A stretch of DNA of 6,314 bases from NCBI GenBank assembly GCA_035534995.1, contig DATLQX010000088.1, forward strand, positions 1-6,314, read 5' to 3'. Source of the DNA: JANWHV01 sp035534995 (GTDB lineage: Bacteria > Chloroflexota > UBA5177 > JANWHV01). The position numbers and the translations under genes were made by a program. Within the stretch, counting starts at the first letter, position 1, and each line of letters opens with the position of its first letter. Positions 1 through 5,032 of this stretch are shown here, in pieces. The notes beneath the pieces were generated by a model that ran no database searches, was not told the DNA's origin, and was given only the letters and a program-made list of their open reading frames with translations.

Positions 1-243
1 TTGGTCCTGGAGAGCCATCCCGCGGTGAGCGAGGTCGCGGTGGCGGGCAGCCCCTCCGAGCGGTGGGGCGAGGAAGTGATCGCCTACGTGGTGGCCGCCG
101 AACCGGTGGAGGGTGAGACCCTGATCGCCTACGCCCGCGAACGCCTGGCGCCCTACAAGTGCCCGCGGCGAGCGGTCTTCCTGGCAGCGCTGCCCCGGAA
201 CGCCATGGGAAAGGTGCAACGGTCGGCGCTGGCGGAGGGGTGA
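1..243 (+). CDS. Acyl-CoA synthetase / AMP-binding enzyme, C-terminal fragment (5' end outside window)
   Basis: This is the last 80 residues of an adenylate-forming enzyme, which activates a carboxylic acid with ATP and transfers it to CoA. The fragment is the small mobile C-terminal domain (AMP-binding_C type). It opens with ESHPAVSEVAVAGSP (residues 4-18), the usual beta strand after the hinge, continues with WGEEVIAYVV (22-31) and LAPYKCPR (49-56), and ends with the diagnostic LPRNAMGKVQR (64-74). K71 is the lysine needed for adenylation in this superfamily. The TTG at position 1 is only the window edge: this domain is normally preceded by about 400 residues of N-terminal domain, so the true start lies upstream. 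The fragment cannot separate fatty-acyl, malonyl, benzoate or other substrate classes. It stops at TGA 241-243, about 100 bp before the next gene on the same strand, so shared transcription is possible but not shown. Confidence 0.9.
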   Translation: MVLESHPAVSEVAVAGSPSERWGEEVIAYVVAAEPVEGETLIAYARERLAPYKCPRRAVFLAALPRNAMGKVQRSALAEG

Positions 244-298
244 GGCTAGGTCGCGGGCGCGACATCATCAAGATTGTGGCTGACCTAGGCAGCCTTCG

Positions 299-326
299 TT
301 GCCGTATCCCAGAAAGATCTTGTAAG
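299..326 (+). promoter_or_regulatory. Weak candidate promoter for the DUF6194 gene
   Basis: TTGCCG (299-304) and TGTAAG (321-326) are separated by 16 bp, each matching 4 of 6 consensus positions. Transcription would start near 333, upstream of every candidate start codon of the next gene. Nothing else in 244-347 stands out. This rests on hexamer resemblance alone. Confidence 0.25.
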
Positions 327-347
327 CTCCAAAGTTAATGGGCGCAG

Positions 348-887
348 GTGAAGCGGGCTATCTACTTGAGCAACCCCGAAGCAGGCGCGCCGCGCCGGGC
401 AGTGGACTCAAGATGCTTGTCGGATGCGATCATCCACTACGTCACGGACACCTTCACGGGGGTCGAGGTTCTCAGACCAACCGACGGCCCTGGCGCGGGC
501 GACACCTTCTTCATCTATGACCCCCAGCGTAACATCGAACCAAAACACCAGTTTCCCTTCGCCACGATCGTCACCAAAGACTACGGCGGCTTTGACGAGT
601 CCTCGAACCTGCATCGTCCTGATGTCTTTCGCCTCAATATCGGCGTGAGTAAAGACACCTTTCGCGCGCTCTTTGGCGATCCTTCCAGCGAAGCGAGTTC
701 CGAGAGCGCCGACCATGACTTCGCGGCCCTGGACCGGCTGATGCCGCATCCGGCGTACGCGCGACAATCGTGGGTGTGCGTGCTCAACCCAAGTTCGGAA
801 ACCTTCGAGACAGCCAAGCCCTTGCTGGCCGAGGCGTACTCTATCGTCGTCACCCGGCACGCCCGCGGCCAGACCAGTCGCGCCTGA
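348..887 (+). CDS. DUF6194 family protein, function unknown
   Basis: A 179-codon soluble protein recognised as DUF6194, a family of small proteins in actinobacteria and related soil bacteria with no known reaction. Family hallmarks are visible: SDAIIHYV near the start (residues 25-32), GDTFFIYDP (51-59), the strongest signature PFATIVTKDYGGFD (70-83), the RPDVFRLNIGV strand (90-100), a HPAYA segment near residue 135, and VCVLNPSSETFE (143-154). There are no membrane segments and no signal peptide. The start is uncertain. GTG 348 gives the longest product, but family members usually begin close to the SDAIIHYV segment, so GTG 402 or TTG 417 (giving MSDAIIHYV) are serious alternatives; none has a clear Shine-Dalgarno sequence. 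The first 23 residues have no visible family counterpart and may be non-coding. The gene stands alone, with a small ORF 150 bp downstream on the same strand. Confidence 0.8.
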   Translation: MKRAIYLSNPEAGAPRRAVDSRCLSDAIIHYVTDTFTGVEVLRPTDGPGAGDTFFIYDPQRNIEPKHQFPFATIVTKDYGGFDESSNLHRPDVFRLNIGVSKDTFRALFGDPSSEASSESADHDFAALDRLMPHPAYARQSWVCVLNPSSETFETAKPLLAEAYSIVVTRHARGQTSRA

Positions 888-1043
888 GCATTGGCACGGT
901 ATCTGCACCGCGGTTGACGGCAATTCCGAGGGTCATTTTTCCGGCCACCCCTGACTAATAAGCCAGGATCACCCGCACTGTTCGCTTATCTATTCAGTCG
1001 GGTATAGGGGTGAGGAGCGACCAAGGAGTGAGGAGGATGAATG
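888..1043 (+). other. Intergenic stretch with imperfect dyad and purine-rich leader
   Basis: No gene is visible. An imperfect dyad pairs GACT (953-956) and ATAAGC (958-963) with GCTTAT (984-989) and AGTC (996-999). A TATAGG-like -10 hexamer at 1003-1008 has no good -35 partner, and a TTGACG at 914-919 has no good -10 partner. From about 1007 to 1048 the plus strand is almost all purine (GGGGTGAGGAGCG..., AAGGAG, AGGAGG), typical of a translated leader. Promoter assignment is not possible from this alone. Confidence 0.35.
1031..1036 (+). promoter_or_regulatory. Perfect Shine-Dalgarno AGGAGG
   Basis: AGGAGG lies 7 nt before ATG 1044 and 4 nt before ATG 1041. The 7-nt spacing favours ATG 1044 as the start of the small ORF. 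It is the best ribosome binding site in the window, and it is the main reason for taking that ORF seriously. Confidence 0.6.
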
Positions 1044-1172
1044 ATGAGTAATGTCGGCTTTACCGATGCCCGATTGGCTGTGCTGGCGCCGGCGCGCGGC
1101 CTGCCGTTCCGCTCCGCCAACCTACGCGACTTCTCCGGACTCCGCAACTCATTCGTCCCGGCAAGCCTCTGA
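1044..1172 (+). CDS. Candidate small protein (42 aa), unrecognised
   Basis: A short ORF, ATG 1044 (or the adjacent ATG 1041) to TGA 1170-1172. The product starts MSNVGFTDARLAVLAPARG and ends SGLRNSFVPASL. It carries five arginines and two aspartates, so it is basic. It has no cysteine, no hydrophobic stretch long enough for a membrane helix, and no leader-peptide double-glycine pattern. I do not recognise a family. Support is a perfect AGGAGG at ideal distance and a stop that falls 15 bp before the convergent permease gene ends, so the ORF fits its gap without overlap. It could be a real small protein, the 5' remnant of a decayed longer gene, or chance in GC-rich DNA. No biosynthetic or export partner sits next to it in the same direction. 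Confidence 0.45.
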   Translation: MSNVGFTDARLAVLAPARGLPFRSANLRDFSGLRNSFVPASL

Positions 1173-1187
1173 GTTTCGGGTGTGGGC

Positions 1188-2069
1188 TCAGGTCAGATCA
1201 CGCCGCTCGAAGATGATCAGGCCGGCGATCAGGCCCGCCAGGCCCAGGCCGGCCAGCAGCACGGGATGCCACCAGGTGATCTGGTGCTGGATCAGGATGG
1301 TGCTGAGCGGGGCGTAGTGGAACGGCGAGAGGTAGGCCAGCCAGCTTACGCGATCCGAGAGGCTGGCGAGGCTGTTCAGCATGTAGCCCAGGATCAGCAC
1401 GCCGATAGCCGCGCTCCCTGCCCCGCGCGCCACGCTGCTCCCGGCGCTGATCACGGCTCCGAGCCCCAGGGTCATGACGAAAAAGGCGCCGCCCGCCAAC
1501 TGGGTCAGCAGTAGCCAGGGCCAGTCGACGACAGCGCCGGCGAAGAGACGGCTGGTGACCCACACCGCCACCAGCGACCAGAGGCTCATGATCACCCCGA
1601 CCAGCAGCATGGCGCCGCAGCGTTCCAGATAGAAGCGCCGCCGGCTGAACGGACGGGCCAGCATAAGCTCGATCGTCCCATCCTCGATCGGCCGGGCCAC
1701 GATGCCGCCGGAGATAAAGGCCAGGTAGCCGCCAAAGAACAGGCCAAACCAGACGCTATAGAACTCGATCGAGAGGTAACCGGTGAAGGTCCGCAGCGAC
1801 CGGGCACTGATGTTGGCCCCGTAGAGCGCCTTTCCCGCCGACGATGAGATGAGCGCCGAGAGGTCGAGTGACCGCAAGCTGGGAATGAGCGCCCCGACCA
1901 GAAGCACGACCGCCGCGATATAGAAGCAGGCGATTGCCGTGCCGGCGCGCGTCTCGGCCAGCGTGGCCGTGAGGAGCGGCAGGCCGCCGCGGCGTGCCGG
2001 CGCCGACGCGATAGAGGTTCGTCTCCCAACCGGGGAGGCCGGCACCATGGAAGCGGGGTTCAGGGCCAT
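1188..2069 (-). CDS. ABC-2 type exporter permease
   Basis: An integral membrane subunit of an ABC exporter, partner of the ATPase encoded immediately upstream. Numbered from the upstream ATG at 2078, hydrophobic segments lie near 48-66, 104-128, 155-176, 189-213, 218-238 and 272-290, giving six helices, the usual ABC-2 number. The loop IEDGTIELMLARPFSRRRFYLER (131-153, shown here by its ends IEDGT and LARPFSRRR) is the cytoplasmic coupling element typical of this family, and the protein ends FERRDLT, the common C-terminal signature. The length (about 293 residues) is normal. Two starts compete: ATG 2078 abuts AAGGA with no spacing, while ATG 2069 sits 9 nt after AGGA, so I prefer 2069 (MALNPASM). 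The roughly 30-residue Ala/Pro/Ser/Arg N-terminus is cytoplasmic. The gene is last in the tetR operon. The substrate cannot be read from sequence; drugs, lipids or peptides are the usual range. Confidence 0.9.
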   Translation of the reverse strand: MALNPASMVPASPVGRRTSIASAPARRGGLPLLTATLAETRAGTAIACFYIAAVVLLVGALIPSLRSLDLSALISSSAGKALYGANISARSLRTFTGYLSIEFYSVWFGLFFGGYLAFISGGIVARPIEDGTIELMLARPFSRRRFYLERCGAMLLVGVIMSLWSLVAVWVTSRLFAGAVVDWPWLLLTQLAGGAFFVMTLGLGAVISAGSSVARGAGSAAIGVLILGYMLNSLASLSDRVSWLAYLSPFHYAPLSTILIQHQITWWHPVLLAGLGLAGLIAGLIIFERRDLT

Positions 2070-2078
2070 GATCGTCAT

Positions 2079-2085
2079 TCCTTTT
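2079..2085 (-). promoter_or_regulatory. Ribosome binding site of the permease gene
   Basis: On the minus strand AAAAGGA (2085 down to 2079) directly touches ATG 2078 but is 9 nt from ATG 2069. This spacing argues for translation from 2069, three codons inside the longest reading frame. Confidence 0.55.
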
Positions 2086-2126
2086 CTACTCGCCTGTGTA
2101 GCTGGTCCACGTCTGCCTTATCGCGC

Positions 2127-3134
2127 CTATGCCGACCGGGCGGCGGGCGCCGCCGCGGGTGTCTCGTAGAATTGCAAGAATACCTGCTCCAGCGGCGCTT
2201 CCTCGGCGGAAAGATGGGCTACCTCGTACCGGGCCAGCGTTTTGATCAAGGGATCGACACTCCCTCGCACGCTGAACGTAACCGCGCCCACCCCGGATCC
2301 GCCTGAAGCACCATGACCAGTGAGCGCCACATCGACCACCCCGGGGATCTGGCCCAGCGCCTCCAGGTCGGCCGGCCGCTCGGTGGGGCCGAACTCCACG
2401 GTCACGGTCTGGCCGGCGCGCTGGCGGAGCGTCTCGATCCGCTCGACTGCCACCAGTTCGCCGGCGCGAATAACCGCCACGCGCCCACAGATCTTTTCCA
2501 CGTCGGACATGATATGCGAGCTCATGAAGATGGTACGGCCGCCGCGTGCCTCCTCCAGCAGGAAGGTGTTGAAGGCACGCTGGCTGATTGGGTCAAGACC
2601 GCTGGCCGGCTCGTCCAGGATCACCAGCTCCGGATCGCACATGAATGCCTGCACCAGCGCGATCTTCTGCCGCATTCCCTTCGAGTAGCCCCGCAAGGGA
2701 CGATCCACCTCCACGTCGAAGCGCTCGATCAGCCGGTCAAGCATGACCGGCCGCAGGCCCTGCATGCGCGAGTAGCGGTCCAGCAATTGGCGCCCGGTGA
2801 TGCCGCGCGGCAGACGCACGTCCCCGGGCACGTAGCCGGTTCGCCGGTGGATGGCCATTGTGTCCCGTTGGGCATCCAGGCCCAGCACGCGGATTGTGCC
2901 GGCGGTAGGGCGGATAAAGTCGAGCATGGCCCGGATGGTGGTGCTCTTCCCGGCGCCATTCGGCCCCAGGAAGCCGAAGATTTCCCCTGGCACCACGCTG
3001 AGCGAGATCCCCTTGACCGCCCGCACGGTGCCATAGGACTTGGCGAAGCCCTCTAACTCGATTGCCGCCGGCCCCGATGCCGAGACAGCACTGGAGGCCG
3101 GGGAACCGGGAGCGGCGGAGTCGTCGTCGATCAT
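2127..3134 (-). CDS. ABC transporter ATP-binding subunit (exporter, ABC-2 partner)
   Basis: The 335-residue nucleotide-binding subunit hydrolyses ATP at the inner membrane face to power the adjacent permease. Motifs run in order: A-loop region SYGTVRAVKGISLSV (33-47), Walker A GPNGAGKSTT (57-66), signature GYSKGMRQ (149-156, S-K-G-M in place of LSGGQ, common in this exporter class), Walker B LVILDEP (170-176) with catalytic E175, D-loop SGLDP (178-182) and switch H207 in MSSHIM. The usual Q-loop glutamine is replaced: the segment reads GYVPGDVRLPRGITG (100-114). A C-terminal region (about 240-320, DUF4162-like) follows, as in drug-exporter ATPases. Start ATG 3134 has AAGGAG 8 nt upstream and overlaps the tetR stop as ATGA, indicating translational coupling. 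The first 24 residues (Asp, then Ala/Ser/Pro-rich) precede the ABC fold and look disordered. The permease starts about 50 bp downstream. Confidence 0.95.
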   Translation of the reverse strand: MIDDDSAAPGSPASSAVSASGPAAIELEGFAKSYGTVRAVKGISLSVVPGEIFGFLGPNGAGKSTTIRAMLDFIRPTAGTIRVLGLDAQRDTMAIHRRTGYVPGDVRLPRGITGRQLLDRYSRMQGLRPVMLDRLIERFDVEVDRPLRGYSKGMRQKIALVQAFMCDPELVILDEPASGLDPISQRAFNTFLLEEARGGRTIFMSSHIMSDVEKICGRVAVIRAGELVAVERIETLRQRAGQTVTVEFGPTERPADLEALGQIPGVVDVALTGHGASGGSGVGAVTFSVRGSVDPLIKTLARYEVAHLSAEEAPLEQVFLQFYETPAAAPAARSA

Positions 3135-3913
3135 CTCTTCTTCTCCTTATCCGGGGTGTCCCCTGGGTCCGGCGCCCTGGACGTGGGTGGGGCGGAATCG
3201 GATTCATCCCCCGGAGGCGGCTGGCCGGCGGTGAGCGAGCGAAGCAGACCGATCATCATCTCGGCCGTCTTCGTTCGTCCCTCTTCCGCCTGGGCGCCGT
3301 CCGGCTCGAAGGCGGATCGGACCATGCCCGCGAAGGCATCGAGCACTTCCTCGGACGACGGTACGAACTCGGTGGGCAGATAGGCATCGATCGTCAGGAT
3401 GCCATACGAGAGCGCGGCCAGGAGGTATGCCTGCGCCTCCACCGAGAGATCGGTTCGCATCCACCCGGCGGCGCGCCAGGCCCTGATCAAGGCATGCATC
3501 CCTTCCATGCGCCGGCGCGCGCGCGCGCGGCTCCGCGGCGACCGCGTCCATTCGCCCAGGGCGTCGCGATCTTGGGTGGAAAGGGCGCGCAATAGGGGGT
3601 TCTTCAGGGAAAGGGCCAGCGCGTGCCGGTAGATACCGGAGATGGTGGCGCCACGCGGATCGGCCGCCGCATGCTCGATGATCACGGCATTCCACTGCCG
3701 CTCTTCTCGCTCGAGCAGCGCATGCAACATCGCGTCCTTGGTGGACCAGTGCAGGTACACCGTGCCCTTGGCAACCCCGGCCTCGCGCGCTACATCATCG
3801 ACCGTGGTCTTGCCGTAGCCCCAGCGTGTGATCAGGGTAGCCAGCGCGTCCAGGATACGGTCGCCGCGTGCCGCCAGCCGCTCTTCCTTCTCCCCTTCCC
3901 GATCCACGCGCAT
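3131..3913 (-). CDS. TetR/AcrR family transcriptional repressor
   Basis: A 260-residue one-component regulator, almost certainly controlling its own operon with the ABC exporter downstream. The N-terminal DNA-binding domain covers about 17-62: ILDALATLITRWGYGKTTVDD (20-40; shown by its ends ILDAL and TTVDD) leads into the helix-turn-helix VAREAGVAKGTVYLHW (41-56), with AKGTVYLHW as recognition helix and the family-typical STKDAML next. The helical C-terminal half (about 75-215) would bind the inducer; it is too divergent to name a ligand. Residues about 225-260 are a Pro/Asp/Ser tail ending KEKKR that most TetR proteins lack and is probably disordered. Start ATG 3913 has CAGGAG 5 nt upstream. 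The stop overlaps the ATPase start by 4 bp. A large palindrome lies 13 bp upstream. An internal 15-base GCGCGC run (3515-3529) encodes part of the Arg/Ala stretch SRARARRR near residue 130. Confidence 0.95.
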   Translation of the reverse strand: MRVDREGEKEERLAARGDRILDALATLITRWGYGKTTVDDVAREAGVAKGTVYLHWSTKDAMLHALLEREERQWNAVIIEHAAADPRGATISGIYRHALALSLKNPLLRALSTQDRDALGEWTRSPRSRARARRRMEGMHALIRAWRAAGWMRTDLSVEAQAYLLAALSYGILTIDAYLPTEFVPSSEEVLDAFAGMVRSAFEPDGAQAEEGRTKTAEMMIGLLRSLTAGQPPPGDESDSAPPTSRAPDPGDTPDKEKKR

Positions 3914-3926
3914 CCTGACTCCTGTT

Positions 3927-3960
3927 CATTATGACCAGATATGCATATTTGGTCATAATG
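3927..3960. promoter_or_regulatory. 34-bp palindromic operator, probable TetR binding site
   Basis: The outer arms CATTATGACCA (3927-3937) and TGGTCATAATG (3950-3960) are perfect inverted repeats of 11 bp. The core ATATGCATAT (3939-3948) is itself a perfect palindrome, and only the single pair 3938/3949 breaks symmetry, so 32 of 34 positions are symmetric about 3943/3944. It is AT-rich in a GC-rich region, starts 13 bp upstream of tetR and overlaps the probable -10 and start site. Long dyads of this kind are the usual binding sites of TetR dimers or pairs of dimers. The binding partner is inferred from position. Confidence 0.85.
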
Positions 3961-3985
3961 TAGTATCCCCGGAAGCTTTCGTCAA
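3957..3985 (-). promoter_or_regulatory. Probable promoter of the tetR-ABC operon
   Basis: On the minus strand TTGACG (3985 down to 3980, 5 of 6 to consensus) is followed after 17 bp by TACATT (3962-3957, 4 of 6). Transcription would start near 3950, inside the palindrome, leaving a leader of about 37 nt with CAGGAG before ATG 3913. A repressor on the palindrome would cover the -10 and start site. Confidence 0.6.
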
Positions 3986-4060
3986 TGGGAAGGGGGGTCT
4001 CGGACGCACCGGGAAATGGTGATCCGCGGTGTAGACCGGCGTTGTGCCGCCTACCCCCGC

Positions 4061-4166
4061 CTGGGAGAGTGCACGCTCCTGGAAGCGCGAGATCCTTCTG
4101 GGAGCGTGCACTCTCCTGGGAGTGCGGCACCGCCTGGGAGCGCGAGACGCCATCTGGGAGCGCGAG
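4061..4166 (+). repeat. Degenerate tandem repeat, six CTGGGAG-type units, period 18-20 bp
   Basis: Units start at 4061, 4079, 4098, 4116, 4134 and 4154, with spacings of 18, 19, 18, 18 and 20 bp. Consensus core is CTGGGAGCGCGAG; the last two are exact (4134-4146, 4154-4166). Earlier units vary after CTGGGAG (AGTGCACG, CGTGCACT, TGCGGCAC), and the second reads CTGGAAGCGCGAG. The variable 5-7 bp between cores show no pattern, so this is not a CRISPR: the period is far too short. Confidence 0.8.
4064..4116. repeat. Perfect 16-bp inverted repeat inside the tandem array
   Basis: GGAGAGTGCACGCTCC (4064-4079) is the exact reverse complement of GGAGCGTGCACTCTCC (4101-4116), with 21 bp between. Each arm is also nearly self-palindromic around GTGCAC, so alternative foldings compete. 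Confidence 0.75.
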
Positions 4167-4178
4167 CATCTTGCTCGC
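4154..4178 (+). repeat. Hairpin repeat unit, left copy
   Basis: A CTGGGAGC core followed by the stem GCGAGCA (4162-4168), loop TCT and TGCTCGC (4172-4178): 7 perfect base pairs. It matches the inverted copy at 4326-4350 in 22 of 25 positions, with a compensatory change in the stem. Confidence 0.75.
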
Positions 4179-4293
4179 ACTGGCGCGCCAGCGCCAGGGA
4201 CGACGTACCGGCTTCCCAGGGAACCCATGTCCCCCGTCCGGACCGTCTGGCGGAGACGCCAACGGGGCGAGCCGGGTACCCGCGTGTGGGTGT

Positions 4294-4370
4294 CTCGCGC
4301 TCCCAGGATGGCGACTCGGACGAGGGCGAGCGGGACGCTCGCGCTCCCAGGCGATGGCTCGCGCTCCCAG
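4294..4370 (-). repeat. Inverted cluster of the same repeat, three exact CTCGCGCTCCCAG units
   Basis: Exact reverse-orientation cores lie at 4294-4306, 4338-4350 and 4358-4370. The last two are 20 bp apart, the same spacing as the exact pair at 4134-4166 on the left, so the two pairs form a 33-bp inverted repeat with a 7-bp variable centre in each arm, about 170 bp apart. Confidence 0.8.
4326..4350 (-). repeat. Hairpin repeat unit, right inverted copy
   Basis: On the plus strand GCGAGCG (4326-4332), loop GGA, CGCTCGC (4336-4342), overlapping the core CTCGCGCTCCCAG. Read on the minus strand this is the same unit as 4154-4178, with the closing A-T pair replaced by G-C and one loop change. Confidence 0.75.
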
Positions 4371-4462
4371 GGAGAGCATCCCGCCGCATGTTCCCGGTGC
4401 GTTCGGCGGTCCCCGCGAGGACAAACGTCAGGAGCGCGGATCCCCCAGGAGCTTGGCTTGAG

Positions 4463-5032
4463 CTACCCCGAGCCGCGGCGCTCCAGCAGCCAGTAGCGGG
4501 CGGGCACGTAGCCGCGAAGGGTGGCCAGATAGGGGCGGTCCATGCGGAAGGGGGCGGGCTCGGCCAGTGCCAGCAGGGTCATCAGCGTCCGGTCGTCCAT
4601 GCGCCGGGTTTGGCGGAGATGCCACGACAGGCGGACGATGGTATTCTGGTCCACGGCGGCCCGGCGGAACAGGGCCAGGCTGCCATACACCGCCGCGCTC
4701 CGCCCGGCGTGGAGGACGCGGTGGCAGAGCACGCAGACCGATTCCAGCGCCTCAAGGTCATTCACCCGGTGGCCGCGGATGTGGTGGACCTCCAGGGGCG
4801 CCCGGCTTCCCGGCGGCGGCAGATGCCCACAATAGACGCAGCCGGCGTCGCGGGCCAGGGCCTCGGCCCGGAGGTGGGCCCAACCGGGCGGGACGCGAGC
4901 GCCCGCCGGCCGCCACTCTTCCGGGTCCAGATACGATGGAGCCAGCGGCTTGAGCGCCTTCGTGGGCGCTGGGAGGGTGGCCAGGGCCTCGGCGAGGGTC
5001 ATGGGCGGCGAACCGCGATCCTCACTCGCCAT
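4463..5032 (-). CDS. Stand-alone HNH nuclease family protein
   Basis: A 189-residue protein with a zinc-ribbon HNH (McrA-like) domain, a metal-dependent DNA-cutting fold. The domain spans about 50-110: GWAHLRAEALARDAGCVYCG (50-69) gives the helix and first zinc knuckle C65-x2-C68; LEVHHIRGH (80-88) carries the catalytic His pair H83-H84; and LESVCVLCHRVLH (96-108) gives the second knuckle C100-x2-C103 and H104. In the usual spacing the central Asn would fall at 95, where alanine is found; N91 lies four residues earlier. Residues 110-189 are a helical Arg/Leu-rich tail that I do not recognise. ATG 5032 overlaps the upstream gene by 11 bp; ATG 5002 (MTLAEALATLP) would leave a 19-bp gap. Neither has a good Shine-Dalgarno sequence, so coupling to the upstream gene is likely. 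No methylase or other restriction partner is adjacent. Genome maintenance, defence or a selfish-element origin are all possible. Confidence 0.85.
   Translation of the reverse strand: MASEDRGSPPMTLAEALATLPAPTKALKPLAPSYLDPEEWRPAGARVPPGWAHLRAEALARDAGCVYCGHLPPPGSRAPLEVHHIRGHRVNDLEALESVCVLCHRVLHAGRSAAVYGSLALFRRAAVDQNTIVRLSWHLRQTRRMDDRTLMTLLALAEPAPFRMDRPYLATLRGYVPARYWLLERRGSG

Larger units (their letters stand above)
3961..4462. other. Gene-free 500-bp region dominated by repeats
   Basis: No convincing coding sequence lies between the tetR promoter and the HNH gene. Open frames exist on both strands (for example 3985-4461 and the long plus-strand frame from 4016 that runs antisense through the HNH gene), but their products are Pro/Gly/Ser/Arg-rich repeats of GC-rich DNA with no family resemblance and no ribosome binding site that I can support. 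The region holds the opposed CTGGGAG-type repeat clusters and several short hairpins, including the 12-bp palindrome CTGGCGCGCCAG (4180-4191). It could be a repeat element or a non-coding RNA locus. Confidence 0.6.

Noticed and set aside
408..923. Minus-strand frame of 171 codons opposite the DUF6194 gene
   Set aside because: It is the antisense shadow of a recognised family; the plus-strand product carries the family motif PFATIVTKDY.
914..942. TTGACG at 914-919 as a promoter -35 for the small ORF
   Set aside because: No acceptable -10 hexamer lies 16-18 bp downstream; the sequence there is TTTTCC.
1173..1187. Bidirectional terminator between the small ORF and the permease gene
   Set aside because: The 15-bp gap and flanks contain no stem-loop I could pair and no T-tract.
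2313..3056. Plus-strand frame of 247 codons opposite the ABC ATPase
   Set aside because: It is antisense to a protein with complete Walker A, signature and Walker B motifs; the His/Gln-rich product is typical of antisense GC-rich coding DNA.
4061..4370. CRISPR array
   Set aside because: Units are 13 bp with 5-7 bp gaps, they reverse orientation, and no cas gene is present.
3985..4461. Plus-strand frame of 158 codons covering the repeats, divergent from tetR
   Set aside because: Composition (Gly/Pro/Ser/Arg) follows the GC-rich repeats, and the start has no well-placed Shine-Dalgarno sequence. Position divergent from a TetR operator made it worth a look, but nothing supports coding.
4463..5032. 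IscB/IshB-like RNA-guided HNH protein with the neighbouring repeats as guide RNA
   Set aside because: No PLMP motif, RuvC motif or arginine-rich bridge helix was seen in the protein, and the zinc-ribbon HNH is of the common McrA-like type. The repeats lie downstream of the gene and are not arranged like a known guide scaffold.
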